Shown here piece by piece: positions 15,138 through 23,983 of a stretch of DNA of 32,178 bases. The stretch covers positions 1 through 32,178 of the forward strand of contig NZNT01000005.1 in the NCBI GenBank assembly GCA_002695005.1, in the 5' to 3' direction. The position numbers and the translations under genes were made by a program. Below the pieces are notes generated by a model, which worked only from the letters and a program-made list of their open reading frames with translations, was not told where the DNA came from and searched no databases. The stretch's first letter is position 1; the number at the start of each line of letters is the position of its first letter. The stretch is from Maritimibacter sp. (GTDB lineage: Bacteria > Pseudomonadota > Alphaproteobacteria > Rhodobacterales > Rhodobacteraceae).

Positions 15138-16357
15138 ACCGCGACAATGTAAAGGTGGTGGAAGTGACAAGGCAGCACGGGCACCCGGTGTTCATCTCGC
15201 CGGACCAAAGCGAAGGCGTGTCCCTCGTGAAAAGTAGTGAATTCAATGAAGTGCAGCTTCAACAACTGGTTCACGATCACCCTGAAGCACTTCCTATCAC
15301 CGAAATCGACCCGGCCTTCGAGGGTGCGATTTCGATCTGCAGGGAGTTGAACACACCCGCCGGCCCGATCGACAACTTCCTCATCACACCCTCCGGCCTC
15401 CCAGTCATTGTCGAATGCAAATTATGGCGCAATCCACAAGCGCGCCGCGAGGTTGTGGGCCAGGTGCTCGATTACGCCAAGGAGCTCTCGCGCTGGACCT
15501 CGGCAGACATTGAACGCGAAGCCGCCCGGCGCGGTGTGCCCTCGATCATCGATCTGGTCCGGGCACGTCACCCCGAAGTCGATGAGGCTGCCTTCCACGA
15601 CACACTGACCACGTCGCTCGAGCGGGGCAGGTGCCTTCTAATCATTCTCGGCGATGGTATTCGAGGCGGCGTTGAAGCAATCTTCGAACATCTCCATGAC
15701 CAAGGTGCTCTGCAGTTCTCCTTCGGCCTTGTCGAGATGCCGATCTACGACGCCCCTGGCGGTGGACAGCTCGCCCTGCCACGTGTCTTGGCGAAAGCGC
15801 TGGTTGAAGTGCGGCGCGTTATAGAACTTCCGGTCGGCCTTGGGCTTGAAGATGAGACGCAGGCAGACGATCAGATCGATCCGGATACACGCGCTCTTGG
15901 CGATGATCGCGCCCAGTTCTGGAGTGAGTTTCTTGCGGTTCTTGATCTCGACGACCCTGATCAGCCTACTCCGCGCGCAACACGACAAGGTTTCATCGCA
16001 TTCGTGCTTCCGGCGCCGGGCGCGACAGCGTGGATTAACGTCTACCGTGACATCACGAAGGGGACGGTGGGGCTTTATCTAACCTACACGCGCGAAACAG
16101 TTGGAGCAAAGGCAGTGGAAGTTCTGATGCGTGAACGCGCTGACGACATCCTCGTTGATCTTGGCGAAACCGCTACGCGCTATGATGCGAAGGACTGGTC
16201 CCCTCCAATCGATGAGCGTCACTTCGGCGACCTGTCAGACGCAACGATACGTGCCGAGGCGCTGGCATGGCTTGCCGACCGAACCAACACTTTCGTCGAC
16301 GTCTTGCGCCCGGCCATCCGGTCCGCTGTCGCAGATATCGAAGAAGCCGACGGCTAG
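15134..16357 (+). CDS. PD-(D/E)XK nuclease-like protein
   Basis: A 407-aa protein with the core of a restriction-endonuclease-like fold. Asp80 (GPIDNFLI), Glu94 and Lys96 (VIVECKLWRN) form the D...ExK active-site triad, and Gln110 in the helix REVVGQVLDYAKEL fits the following conserved helix. Glu39 (FNEVQLQQLVHDHPEALP) matches the N-terminal motif seen in DUF91/NucS-like and related predicted nucleases. The C-terminal ~130 residues (RQGFIAFVLPAPGATAWINVY onward) resemble the DUF4268-like tail often attached to such domains. Probably a DNA-cleaving enzyme of a defence or mobile-element system. It is translationally coupled to the 62-aa gene and in one operon with the serine recombinase. Activity and target are unknown. 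Confidence 0.7.
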   Translation: MNRDNVKVVEVTRQHGHPVFISPDQSEGVSLVKSSEFNEVQLQQLVHDHPEALPITEIDPAFEGAISICRELNTPAGPIDNFLITPSGLPVIVECKLWRNPQARREVVGQVLDYAKELSRWTSADIEREAARRGVPSIIDLVRARHPEVDEAAFHDTLTTSLERGRCLLIILGDGIRGGVEAIFEHLHDQGALQFSFGLVEMPIYDAPGGGQLALPRVLAKALVEVRRVIELPVGLGLEDETQADDQIDPDTRALGDDRAQFWSEFLAVLDLDDPDQPTPRATRQGFIAFVLPAPGATAWINVYRDITKGTVGLYLTYTRETVGAKAVEVLMRERADDILVDLGETATRYDAKDWSPPIDERHFGDLSDATIRAEALAWLADRTNTFVDVLRPAIRSAVADIEEADG

Positions 16358-16473
16358 AGAGAGCAAGCCGCCTCCGCCCCTGCATCTCGGCGCGATGCTG
16401 CCGCAGAGACTCTCTGAGCGTCCTCAGGGCCCGTTTTCGCGCGCCTGTAGCCCCGGACCGCCCGAAACCGCTT

Positions 16474-16507
16474 GGATGCACTCAGCGGGCAGCACAGCGC
16501 CTCTGAG
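16474..16507 (+). repeat. 34-bp dispersed repeat, copy A (between nuclease gene and sbcC)
   Basis: GGATGC(A/G)CTCAGCGGGCA begins a 34-bp sequence found again at 21708-21741 in the same orientation with 3 mismatches; weaker similarity extends about 20 bp upstream (CCGCCC..AAACCG). It contains CTCAG...CTGAG, so it could fold into a hairpin. It lies in the 247-bp gap between the convergent nuclease and sbcC genes, which otherwise shows nothing recognisable. Confidence 0.7.
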
Positions 16508-16604
16508 GGTGGTCGCGCTCTTGGGGCGCCCCGATTTGGCTGGAGGCGCACCCCTGCGGCACATCCCCAATTTCATAAGTGGCCGTGTAGTTCTGTTGAA
16601 ATGA

Positions 16605-19600
16605 CTACCGAACGACCAGGTCGATCTCGCTCGCGCCACCACCGGTTTTCTGGACCTGAAGCTGAACCGGAATTCGGTCCTTCATCGCCTGGACGTGGCT
16701 GATGACGCCGATGGTGCGGCCCTGAGCCTGTAGTCGCTCCAGCGCGTCAATCGCAAGGTCGAGGCTGCCGGAGTCGAGTGAGCCGAACCCCTCGTCGATA
16801 AAGAGCGTGCCGGCAAGCACGCCGCGCGTGCCCATGCCGGACAGAGCTAGGGCAAGCGCAAGAGACACGAGGAAGCGTTCGCCGCCAGACAAGAGCCGCG
16901 TCGGCCGCGCGTCGTCCGCCATGTCCCGGTCGATGATGTGGAGCGCAAGGTCGCTTGCCGCCACCTTGAGCTGGTAGCGCGGTTTCAGATCGTCGAGGTG
17001 CAGGTTGGCGCGCTCGACAAGCAAGGCGAGTGTGACGGCCTGTGCGATCTGCGCGAACCGGTCGCCTTTCGCGGAGCCAACTGCGTCGTTCACCGCGGCC
17101 CAGGTCTCGGCGGTCTTGCGCGCGGACTCGATCTCGGCCTCCAGACCGGCGAGGGCCTTGGCTGCCACGGCATCGGCCTCGAGCTTTTGGGACAGCCCGC
17201 CGAGCGTCTCCCCCCGGCTCTGGGTTTCGGTCTCCATCGTCGCCTTGGCCGTCTCAAGCTCGGGCTTCGGCGTGTCCGGCAGGCCCTCGGCCTTCAGGGT
17301 CGCGCATTCGTTGTCACGTTCCTGCATGGCACCCTGCGCGGCCGCGCGTTCAGTGTCGGCTGAACGGAGCGCCTGCCGCCGCGCCTCGACGGTCGCGGTC
17401 TCAGTGGCGTGAAGCGCAAGCAGGTGCGCTTCCGCGATCCCGGCGGCCTCGCAGGCAGCCGTGAGCGCCGCTTCAGCCGCCGTGACACGGGCCGCCGCGC
17501 CGGTTTGTGCCTTGTCTGCTGCGGCCAGCGTACTCGCCAAGGCGGTCTCGGCACGGGCAGAGTTGTCCAATACCTCGCGCGCGTCATCAAACGCCGCCTG
17601 CGCCGTCGTGCGCGCGGTGTTGTGGCGGGTCCGGTGGGGGCCGGTCTCCTCGCCGCCCAGCAGCTGTGCACGGTCGGCGCGAAGCCGCTCCAGCGTCTCG
17701 CACCGGCTGCGCTCCGTCGCCTCGGCCCGCTCCCGCGCCATCCTCGCGCCTGAGGCGTCCGCCTGCGCCTTGGCGAGACTTGTGGACAGATCTGCCAGCG
17801 ATTTCCGGGTGGCTTCAATCGTGTCACGCGCGGCGTCGAGCGTCATGAACGTGGCGCGCAGGTCGTCGAGCGTGGCATCCGGCCCAAAGGCCTCGGCGCG
17901 TATCTCGGTCGGCTCCAGCAGCGGGGCAAGCCTGCGATCAATCTCTGCAATCGTGCCCTGCGCCGTATCTCTTGCCTGCTCGACCCGCGCGATCTCCCGC
18001 TCCTTCGTCGTGAGCACCTCCGCAATTTCGCGGATCCTGTCCTCCCCCTCGGTGATCCGCGCCTTGGCCGCGTCGATCAAGGCGTCAGCCTCCCGGTGCG
18101 CCCGGTCGAGCGCGGCAAGCCGGTCGCGGTCGACCTCAAGCCCTGCGCGCCACCTTGCAAGGCGCGCCGCCAGAGCGTCGAACAGGGCGTCCTCTGCGCG
18201 CGGCCCCTCCGGCAGCTCGCCCGCCAGCAGGCCATCCTCCAGAGGCTTCGACGCCCGTGCATAGCCCGTCTCGGCTTCGGCGACCTGCGCCCGTAGGTCG
18301 GGCGCGCGCTCGGTCTCGGCCTTGATCGTCGTCTCGGCGGCCTCGATCCGCAGGGCCGCCTGCGTGGCCGTGGTCTCGGACTTGTTGCTCCGGTCCTGTG
18401 CTTCGGTCAGACGATTTCGCAAATCCTCGGCAAGCGTCGCGATCTCGCCATCCGCCATGACCGGGTGCGCCGTGGCACCGCAGACCGGGCAGGGCGTGCC
18501 GTCGACAAGGTGCTGGCGCAGATGCTCGGCCTCGCGCGACGCTGCGGCGCTCGCCGCCTCCGACGGCTGGCGCAGGGCCTGCACCAGTTCCGATGCGACT
18601 TTCTGTTCGGCGCGCGCCGCCTCCACGATTTTCGTCTGCTCAGACATGAGCGTCCGGGCCTTCGCGCACCTGTCCTGACTGTCCGCCAATGCCCGATCCG
18701 CCAGCCGCACATCATGCGCGGCGGCGCGCAGGTTGCGCAGGTCCGCCTCGGCCTGTGCGAGCCGTTCCAGTCGCGCGCCCGGTGCCGCCTCGGTCAGCCG
18801 CTTGCGCTCGTCCGCAATGGCCTCCTGCGCCTCTCGCGCCGCGTCGATTTCACCACGCGCGGCCTTGGCATCAGCCTCAAGAGCCTGCCGCCGTTCACGC
18901 TCCGCCACGATGGTTTCCGCCATCTCCTGAGCCTCGGCGTCCGATGTCGTGGCCAACCGGGCCTGTTCGATCCGCGCACCAAGGCGTTCCTCGATCAGGC
19001 TCCGGTTCGCCAGCAGAACCTCGTGCCCTCTGACCGCAGCCAGAACCCGTTCGGCTTCCGCCACCGCGTCCTTCAGCGCCCCCTCTTCGGCCACAAGCTC
19101 CGCGAGCACCTCCTGCGCCCCCGCCTCGGCCCTGCGCGCCTCGTCCAATGCCGTCGCCGCTGTCGCATGTTCGTCCACGGCACCGGCAACCCGCTCGTCA
19201 AGCGCAGAGGCCTGATCCCAGACCGGCGCGAAGGCCTTGAACACGCGCTCCGCCTCGTCCCGTGCGACTTTCGCGGCGTCGAATCGCGTCTGCGCCTCTG
19301 CGACCAACCCTTTCTGGGTCGCGAGCTCTCCCGTGATCCGGGCATGATCCTCCCGCGCCATGTCCAGAGCCCGGTTCGCATCCCCGCGCTCACGCACTTC
19401 GCCGCGCAGGGCCTGCGCCCGGTCCCAGTCGGCCAGCCAGACGCGGTCGTCCCCAAGCTCCGCCTGCGCCCGCTCCGCCGCATCCAACCGCGCTTTCGCC
19501 TTGGCGAGGTTGGCCTCGGCAGCCTCGACCGCTGCATATTGGGCGAGGTCCTTGCGAACCGCCTCGAGCGCCGTCACCGCAGCGCCCTGTTCGGCGCGCA

Positions 19601-20330
19601 GCGTGGTGATCCGGTCGGCAACCTCCGTCCGCTCCTCCGGCGACAGCAGCTGATGCTCGCCGCGCCGGGTTTCGAGCGTGGCCAGTTCGGCGACCGCCAC
19701 GCGGTTGCGCTCGAACACCCGGCGGGAAATGTCGCGGTAGATACCGGTGCCCGTGACCTTTTCAAGGATCGCCGCGCGCTCCTGCGTCCTGGCATCCAGA
19801 AACGCGGCGAAATCGCCCTGTGCGAGGAGAACGGTGCGGCGGAATTCGTCGTAGGTCAGGCCCGTCAGGCCAACGACCCTCTCGTTCACCCGTGAGATCT
19901 GGGTTTCCAACATCTGCCCATCGGCACCGCGTGCAAGGCTGCGTTCGATGGCCTGAAGGCGGCCGTCGATCCGGTCGCGCGCCCGGCGGGCCTGCCACCC
20001 GGCGACATAGGTTTCCCCGTCGGCGGCGCGGAAGGTGACCTCGGCGAACCCGGAGGCCACGCCGCGGCGCAGCACCATACGCGCGTCGGTCGAGCGCAAC
20101 TCCTGCCCGCCGATATCGGCCACCGCTTCGGACGTGCCATCACCCGACAGGCGGGGGCAATTGCCGTATAGCGCCAGACACAGGGCGTCGAGGAGGCTCG
20201 ACTTCCCCGCGCCAGTTTCCCCCGTGATGGCAAACAGCCCGGCGGAGGACAGCGGCGGCGCGTCCAGCCGGATCTCGAACAGTTTAGCGAGGCTCGCGAT
20301 GTTCTCGCCCCGGATCGACAGGATCTGCAT
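16605..20330 (-). CDS. sbcC: Exonuclease SbcCD subunit C (SMC-like ATPase)
   Basis: ATPase and DNA-tethering subunit of the SbcCD (Rad50/Mre11-type) nuclease, which opens hairpins and processes DNA ends. The start at 20330 gives MQILSIRGENIASL, the usual SbcC opening, and 1241 aa; the frame extends 82 codons upstream inside sbcD, but that part is a shadow. Walker A GETGAGKSS lies at 37-45. Long coiled coils rich in Ala/Glu/Arg flank the zinc hook C614-P-V-C617. The ABC signature LLSGGERFLVSLALALALSG lies near 1145 and Walker B LFIDEGFGSLD near 1175. It begins 4 nt after the sbcD stop, with GAGG about 9 nt upstream of the ATG. Intact. Confidence 0.95.
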   Translation of the reverse strand: MQILSIRGENIASLAKLFEIRLDAPPLSSAGLFAITGETGAGKSSLLDALCLALYGNCPRLSGDGTSEAVADIGGQELRSTDARMVLRRGVASGFAEVTFRAADGETYVAGWQARRARDRIDGRLQAIERSLARGADGQMLETQISRVNERVVGLTGLTYDEFRRTVLLAQGDFAAFLDARTQERAAILEKVTGTGIYRDISRRVFERNRVAVAELATLETRRGEHQLLSPEERTEVADRITTLRAEQGAAVTALEAVRKDLAQYAAVEAAEANLAKAKARLDAAERAQAELGDDRVWLADWDRAQALRGEVRERGDANRALDMAREDHARITGELATQKGLVAEAQTRFDAAKVARDEAERVFKAFAPVWDQASALDERVAGAVDEHATAATALDEARRAEAGAQEVLAELVAEEGALKDAVAEAERVLAAVRGHEVLLANRSLIEERLGARIEQARLATTSDAEAQEMAETIVAERERRQALEADAKAARGEIDAAREAQEAIADERKRLTEAAPGARLERLAQAEADLRNLRAAAHDVRLADRALADSQDRCAKARTLMSEQTKIVEAARAEQKVASELVQALRQPSEAASAAASREAEHLRQHLVDGTPCPVCGATAHPVMADGEIATLAEDLRNRLTEAQDRSNKSETTATQAALRIEAAETTIKAETERAPDLRAQVAEAETGYARASKPLEDGLLAGELPEGPRAEDALFDALAARLARWRAGLEVDRDRLAALDRAHREADALIDAAKARITEGEDRIREIAEVLTTKEREIARVEQARDTAQGTIAEIDRRLAPLLEPTEIRAEAFGPDATLDDLRATFMTLDAARDTIEATRKSLADLSTSLAKAQADASGARMARERAEATERSRCETLERLRADRAQLLGGEETGPHRTRHNTARTTAQAAFDDAREVLDNSARAETALASTLAAADKAQTGAAARVTAAEAALTAACEAAGIAEAHLLALHATETATVEARRQALRSADTERAAAQGAMQERDNECATLKAEGLPDTPKPELETAKATMETETQSRGETLGGLSQKLEADAVAAKALAGLEAEIESARKTAETWAAVNDAVGSAKGDRFAQIAQAVTLALLVERANLHLDDLKPRYQLKVAASDLALHIIDRDMADDARPTRLLSGGERFLVSLALALALSGMGTRGVLAGTLFIDEGFGSLDSGSLDLAIDALERLQAQGRTIGVISHVQAMKDRIPVQLQVQKTGGGASEIDLVVR

Positions 20331-20334
20331 GCGC

Positions 20335-21555
20335 TCAGACCTCTCCAACCGCGTCGCGGAACGCCGCGAGGTGGCGGGCCTCTGGTGCAAAGCCGTTCTG
20401 GGTTTCGAAAGCGGCACTGAACAAGGTCTCGGGGTCGGTGTCGGACAGCGGGACGGCAGGAGGCGTCGCACCCGCTTCTGCCTTGGCTTCGGGCAGGTGA
20501 ATGCGCACGCCAGCGGTCCGCACCGGCGCCTCGCGCAAGAGCGCCTCCGCCTTGCCCAGCACGACAGTAGGGGCATCCTCGGCTACGAGTTCGACGTAGA
20601 CCAACGGGCGTAGGTCTACGGGCGCATCGGTCTCGATCCGGGCCAGCGCTTCCTCGAGACCGGCGAGGTCGATGGTTCCCGTCTCCGGCAGGCGCAGCAC
20701 AGGGGCCGGCCAGGGGATGTCCCGATGCGTGGCGGTGATGGTCCGTCCGTCGATGTCTAGGATGGTGACGCCGTGGCGATACCGGATTTCAGAAGCCGAG
20801 AGCGGGAAGCAGCTGCCGGAATAGCGCACGCGGCCCTTCGCAAGGCTCTGCGGCCCGTGCAGGTGACCAAGGGCGACATAGTCGAGCCTCTCCGGGAAAA
20901 TGTCGGGCGGCACCGCATGCGCACCACCGATCAGAATCCGCCGCTCGACCCCTTCGCTCTCCAGTCCGCCAGCACAATGAAGGTGGCCCGTCGCGATCAG
21001 GGGAAGGTCGCCGATCCTGGCAGCAGCGGCGTCTGTCAGCTCGGCGTGGAACCGCCGCGCCGCCTCGATGATCGACCGATCCTGATCGTCGGCCGAGAAA
21101 CTGATGCCGGTCAGGTCCGCGGCGCGCAGAAACGGGATGGCCAGAACGAACGCGGCAGGTTCCCCGTCCGGTCCCGGCACGGGCACCAGGTGTGCATCGA
21201 CGTCCACCGCGCCATTCTTACGTCGCGTCGTGCCGATGGTGTGGATGTCGAACGCCTCGATCAGGTCGCCCGGCGCCTCGAGCCTGAGCGCCGGGTCGTG
21301 ATTTCCGCCCGAAATCACCACGGTCAAATTGGGCCGCCGCTGCTTGAACGCGGCCAGGGCCCGATAGAACAGACGCTGGCTTTCGCCCGACGGGTTGGTG
21401 GTGTCGAAGACGTCACCCGCCACGAGCAGGAGGTCGATCTCCTCGGTCTCGAGGAGTTCAGCGAGCGCATTCAGAAACACTTCGTGCTCCGCCTCGCGCG
21501 ACCAGCCGTTCAGGGTCTGACCGATGTGCCAATCTGCGGTGTGTAGGGCGCGCAT
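20335..21555 (-). CDS. sbcD: Exonuclease SbcCD subunit D (Mre11-like phosphoesterase)
   Basis: Nuclease subunit of SbcCD. The start at 21555 yields MRALHTADWHIGQTL, the family-typical beginning, and a 406-aa protein of normal length. The reading frame is open further upstream to 21819, but that stretch is repeat-derived sequence. Metallophosphoesterase motifs appear in order: D8-W-H10, GDVFD near 48, GNHD near 85, GHLH near 172 and GHLHGPQ near 212. The C-terminal capping region follows. It is directly upstream of sbcC with a 4-nt gap, so the complex is made from one message. The ribosome-binding site is weak (GGATA). Confidence 0.95.
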   Translation of the reverse strand: MRALHTADWHIGQTLNGWSREAEHEVFLNALAELLETEEIDLLLVAGDVFDTTNPSGESQRLFYRALAAFKQRRPNLTVVISGGNHDPALRLEAPGDLIEAFDIHTIGTTRRKNGAVDVDAHLVPVPGPDGEPAAFVLAIPFLRAADLTGISFSADDQDRSIIEAARRFHAELTDAAAARIGDLPLIATGHLHCAGGLESEGVERRILIGGAHAVPPDIFPERLDYVALGHLHGPQSLAKGRVRYSGSCFPLSASEIRYRHGVTILDIDGRTITATHRDIPWPAPVLRLPETGTIDLAGLEEALARIETDAPVDLRPLVYVELVAEDAPTVVLGKAEALLREAPVRTAGVRIHLPEAKAEAGATPPAVPLSDTDPETLFSAAFETQNGFAPEARHLAAFRDAVGEV

Positions 21556-21707
21556 TAGGAGTATCCAACTTCGTGATTTCAAACGGTTTCGTTTTTGTAG
21601 ACCGTAGCAGCTGCTGCGCGGACATTCGATCGCCATTGCGCCTGGGCTCTGTGCGCGCTCAGGGCGCACCTCGTGCATTTCGGCCTCCTCCGCCCCAAAA
21701 CCGGCAC

Positions 21708-21741
21708 GGATGCGCTCAGCGGGCAGCACAGCACCCCTGAG
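21708..21741 (+). repeat. 34-bp dispersed repeat, copy B (upstream of sbcD)
   Basis: Second copy of the sequence at 16474-16507, same orientation, 3 mismatches in 34 bp. It sits 153 bp upstream of the sbcD start, so the two copies bracket sbcDC exactly. Confidence 0.7.
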
Positions 21742-22317
21742 AGCGCGGCGGGTTCGATTGCAAGGTATGGTATCGAAGGAACAACGCATGTCTGCGCACT
21801 TGGGGAAACCGGTCGTCACATCGTCGGCCGCAGTGGTGCTCGGGTTCGCGTAGGGGCAATCACTGGATAATTCGCCGGGTGGCTAGGATCCCTCTCTACG
21901 CCTTGCCGACACGGGTATGCCGGTTACAATAGAGCGAGGAAGTTGCTATACATTTTGCAATACAAACATGATGCGCGTTAAGGATTAATTTTATTATTTT
22001 CAATAGGTTAAGGTTTTTCACTTGGCAACCTGGCGGACTTCGTCTCCGCCATTTGCCCCCGCGAAAGTGATCTCCCGATCCGGATGCGGCCGGATTTTCT
22101 CGTTGTTTTCGAGGGTTATGCGGGAGGGGCTGAGCACTGGCCCGAGCGGTAGGAAGCCCGGAAGCGGTCTCTCAGGGCCCATATTCTCCGGACCTCATGA
22201 CTACGCCAATTTGGTGAATTACTTATAAGTCACTGTAAGTGGTAAAGAAAATCCAGCGTCCGAAATTTCTTGGATTGGAGTCGCGTTTGCGTCTGTTGCG
22301 ACCGGTTTCGGAATTTC
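21742..22317. other. Non-coding stretch upstream of sbcD
   Basis: No gene recognised. An AT-rich island (about 21941-22020, including a GTTAAGG word twice) stands out from the GC-rich surroundings. A 10-bp perfect palindrome ACTTATAAGT lies at 22221-22230, followed by CACTGTAAGTGG. These may be scars of past insertion, but no att site or terminal repeat can be proven. Confidence 0.4.
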
Positions 22318-23033
22318 TCAGGCCATGGCCCGTTCGAGCCTTTGCTTCCGACGCTCCCAATCGGGCATCACCTTGTCGAGAAGGCCAAAGAACGCTGCCC
22401 CGTGATGAGGCTCGGCCACATGGCAGAGTTCACGGGTGATCACGTAGTCGATGGCGTCGACAGGTGCCTGAACTAGACGACGATTGAGTAGCAAACGACC
22501 AGCCGGTGACATGGACCCCATCGCTGCCGGGTCTGGCGTACGATGAGAGCCATCGGCCTGAATGCCTCGGGGTCCGGGAACAGACCGAGACAGAGTTCGA
22601 TCCGTTCCGGAAACTTGATGTGGGCCCGGTCCCGGTACCCTGCCTCGACCAGTTCGCGTGTCACCTCCGGCCTGGTCGGCCGGTCAGTCTGCACGACGAT
22701 GAAGCCGCGGATAAGCTTCACGCTTTCCTGGACATGCGGGACGACCTTCAGCCGGTATTGGCGCCCGAGGTAGAGATGAGTCTCCCCGGCGACGAACCTG
22801 CGCTCCGGCGTGCGCGGCAGGAACTGGGAGAAGTACCGCTGCTGCCGTGTCACCCATGCCGCGCGCCTCCGCGGTTTGGCTTCGATGGCGTCTAGTGTCG
22901 CGTCCTCCGGGGCCGCGATCACCACCGACGCATCCGGCTCGACGGCGATCTCCAGTGTCTTCCTCAGGCGCCGGACAATCTCGTATTGGATCTCCTGCTC
23001 GCCGTACCGCAGGCAGTGAAACTCCCGTGTCAT
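22318..23033 (-). pseudogene. YgjP-type M48-like metallopeptidase, frameshifted, zinc ligand lost
   Basis: Remnant of a YgjP/DUF45 zinc metallopeptidase, a family often encoded beside type I restriction subunit R. The N-terminal part reads in one frame from the ATG at 23033 (residues 1 to about 175, up to RQTRQRWGPC). The C-terminal part (SPAGRLLLNRRLVQAPVDAI, then ITRELCH and MPDWERRKQRLE) continues in another frame down to 22318. Restoring one base near 22508, just after the WG(S/P)C cysteine codon, rejoins them. Two catalytic-region changes add to this: the expected HELCH reads RELCH, so the first zinc-binding His is Arg, and the conserved WGSC is WGPC. The gene start overlaps the HsdR fragment stop (ATGA, 23030-23033). 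A sequencing error could explain the frameshift but not the lost His. Confidence 0.8.
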
Positions 23034-23935
23034 GCTGCGAACCGGGCCCGGGCAAGATCCATGATCTTGAGTTCGAGATCGTCGAGTACTTCTACGGGAA
23101 GGTCGATGTCCTTCTCGTCGCGCAGGACATCGAAGAAGTAGTCGTCAATAGCGTTGCGCAGATTGTTCTGGGCCGCCTCGTTCGACCAGATGTCCACGAT
23201 CAGGTGCGATTTGATGATGTCCATAATCAGTTGAGCGATCGTTGCGACCTCGACGCCGGTCACTGAATCTTCGCCCTTGGTCTTGAGCTGACCATCTAGG
23301 ACGCCGAAGAAGGCCTGAGCATCCTCATCGCCCCAAATGCTCTCCGGAACATCCCGCCCCCGATCCTTGCGGGCCACCTTGCTCGCGAAATCCACGACAC
23401 TGTTCAGGTATTCGCGCTCGGAGAGTCGCTTTTCGCGGTAGGCCCGGATGGTCTTTTCGAGCAGCTCGGAGAACTGTTTGTAGAACGTCGGGTCCTCATC
23501 CATCTTCTCGGTGATTGCCCGCCGGGTCGCGCCGGCGATGCGATCGGCCTTTGATGACTCGGAGACCCCTGTCTCTTCGACGACTGCCTTCAGCGCGTCG
23601 GGATCGTTGATGTTTGCCACCTCGACGATGGTTTCCGCCGGCATCGCAACGGACATGGTCATCGTCTGCCAGCGCCCCAACCTGCGCCCAATACGAACCG
23701 CTAGCACCGTGGTGGGCAACGCGGACCCCGGCGGATTGCCTGCGGCGAGGTCGGTGGCGGTCGACAATGCGCCCAGCACCTCTGAGAAGGGCCCCTGATC
23801 GCGCTTCAATGGATGTGGTCCTGTCTCTTGCGAGCGAAACGGCTTGCGCCGACCGGACCTTACCATAAGGGTCGGGATCGGTTGCCGACACGCTCTCCCC
23901 TTCGGCGTCACGCCTGTGAGGGGAGTTTGCCTCAA
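23030..23935 (-). pseudogene. Chimeric ORF: HD-domain-like N-terminus joined to HsdR C-terminal fragment
   Basis: An open frame of 301 codons made of two unrelated pieces. Residues about 92-301 resemble the C-terminal helical region of type I restriction enzyme subunit HsdR: KADRIAGATRRAITEKMDED, then FYKQFSELLEKTIRAYREKR, then NAIDDYFFDVLRDEKDIDLP to the end. The helicase and nuclease domains of HsdR (normally ~1000 aa) are missing, as are hsdM and hsdS. Residues about 48-87 (FSEVLGALSTATDLAAG...VLAVRIGRRLG) look like the first helices of an HD-domain protein, broken off before the HD residues. The join lies near 23650-23675. Probably the scar of a deletion and non-functional, though an ATG at about 23660 could still make the HsdR tail. 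Confidence 0.65.
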
Positions 23936-23983
23936 GTCCCGCCGGAACTTTGTCCGCCCAGATGGGGCCGTAGTATCCGGCCT

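Noticed and set aside
22221-22245. Palindrome ACTTATAAGT as an integrase attachment site
   Set aside because: No second copy flanking a defined element and no adjacent tyrosine integrase gene were found in the window.
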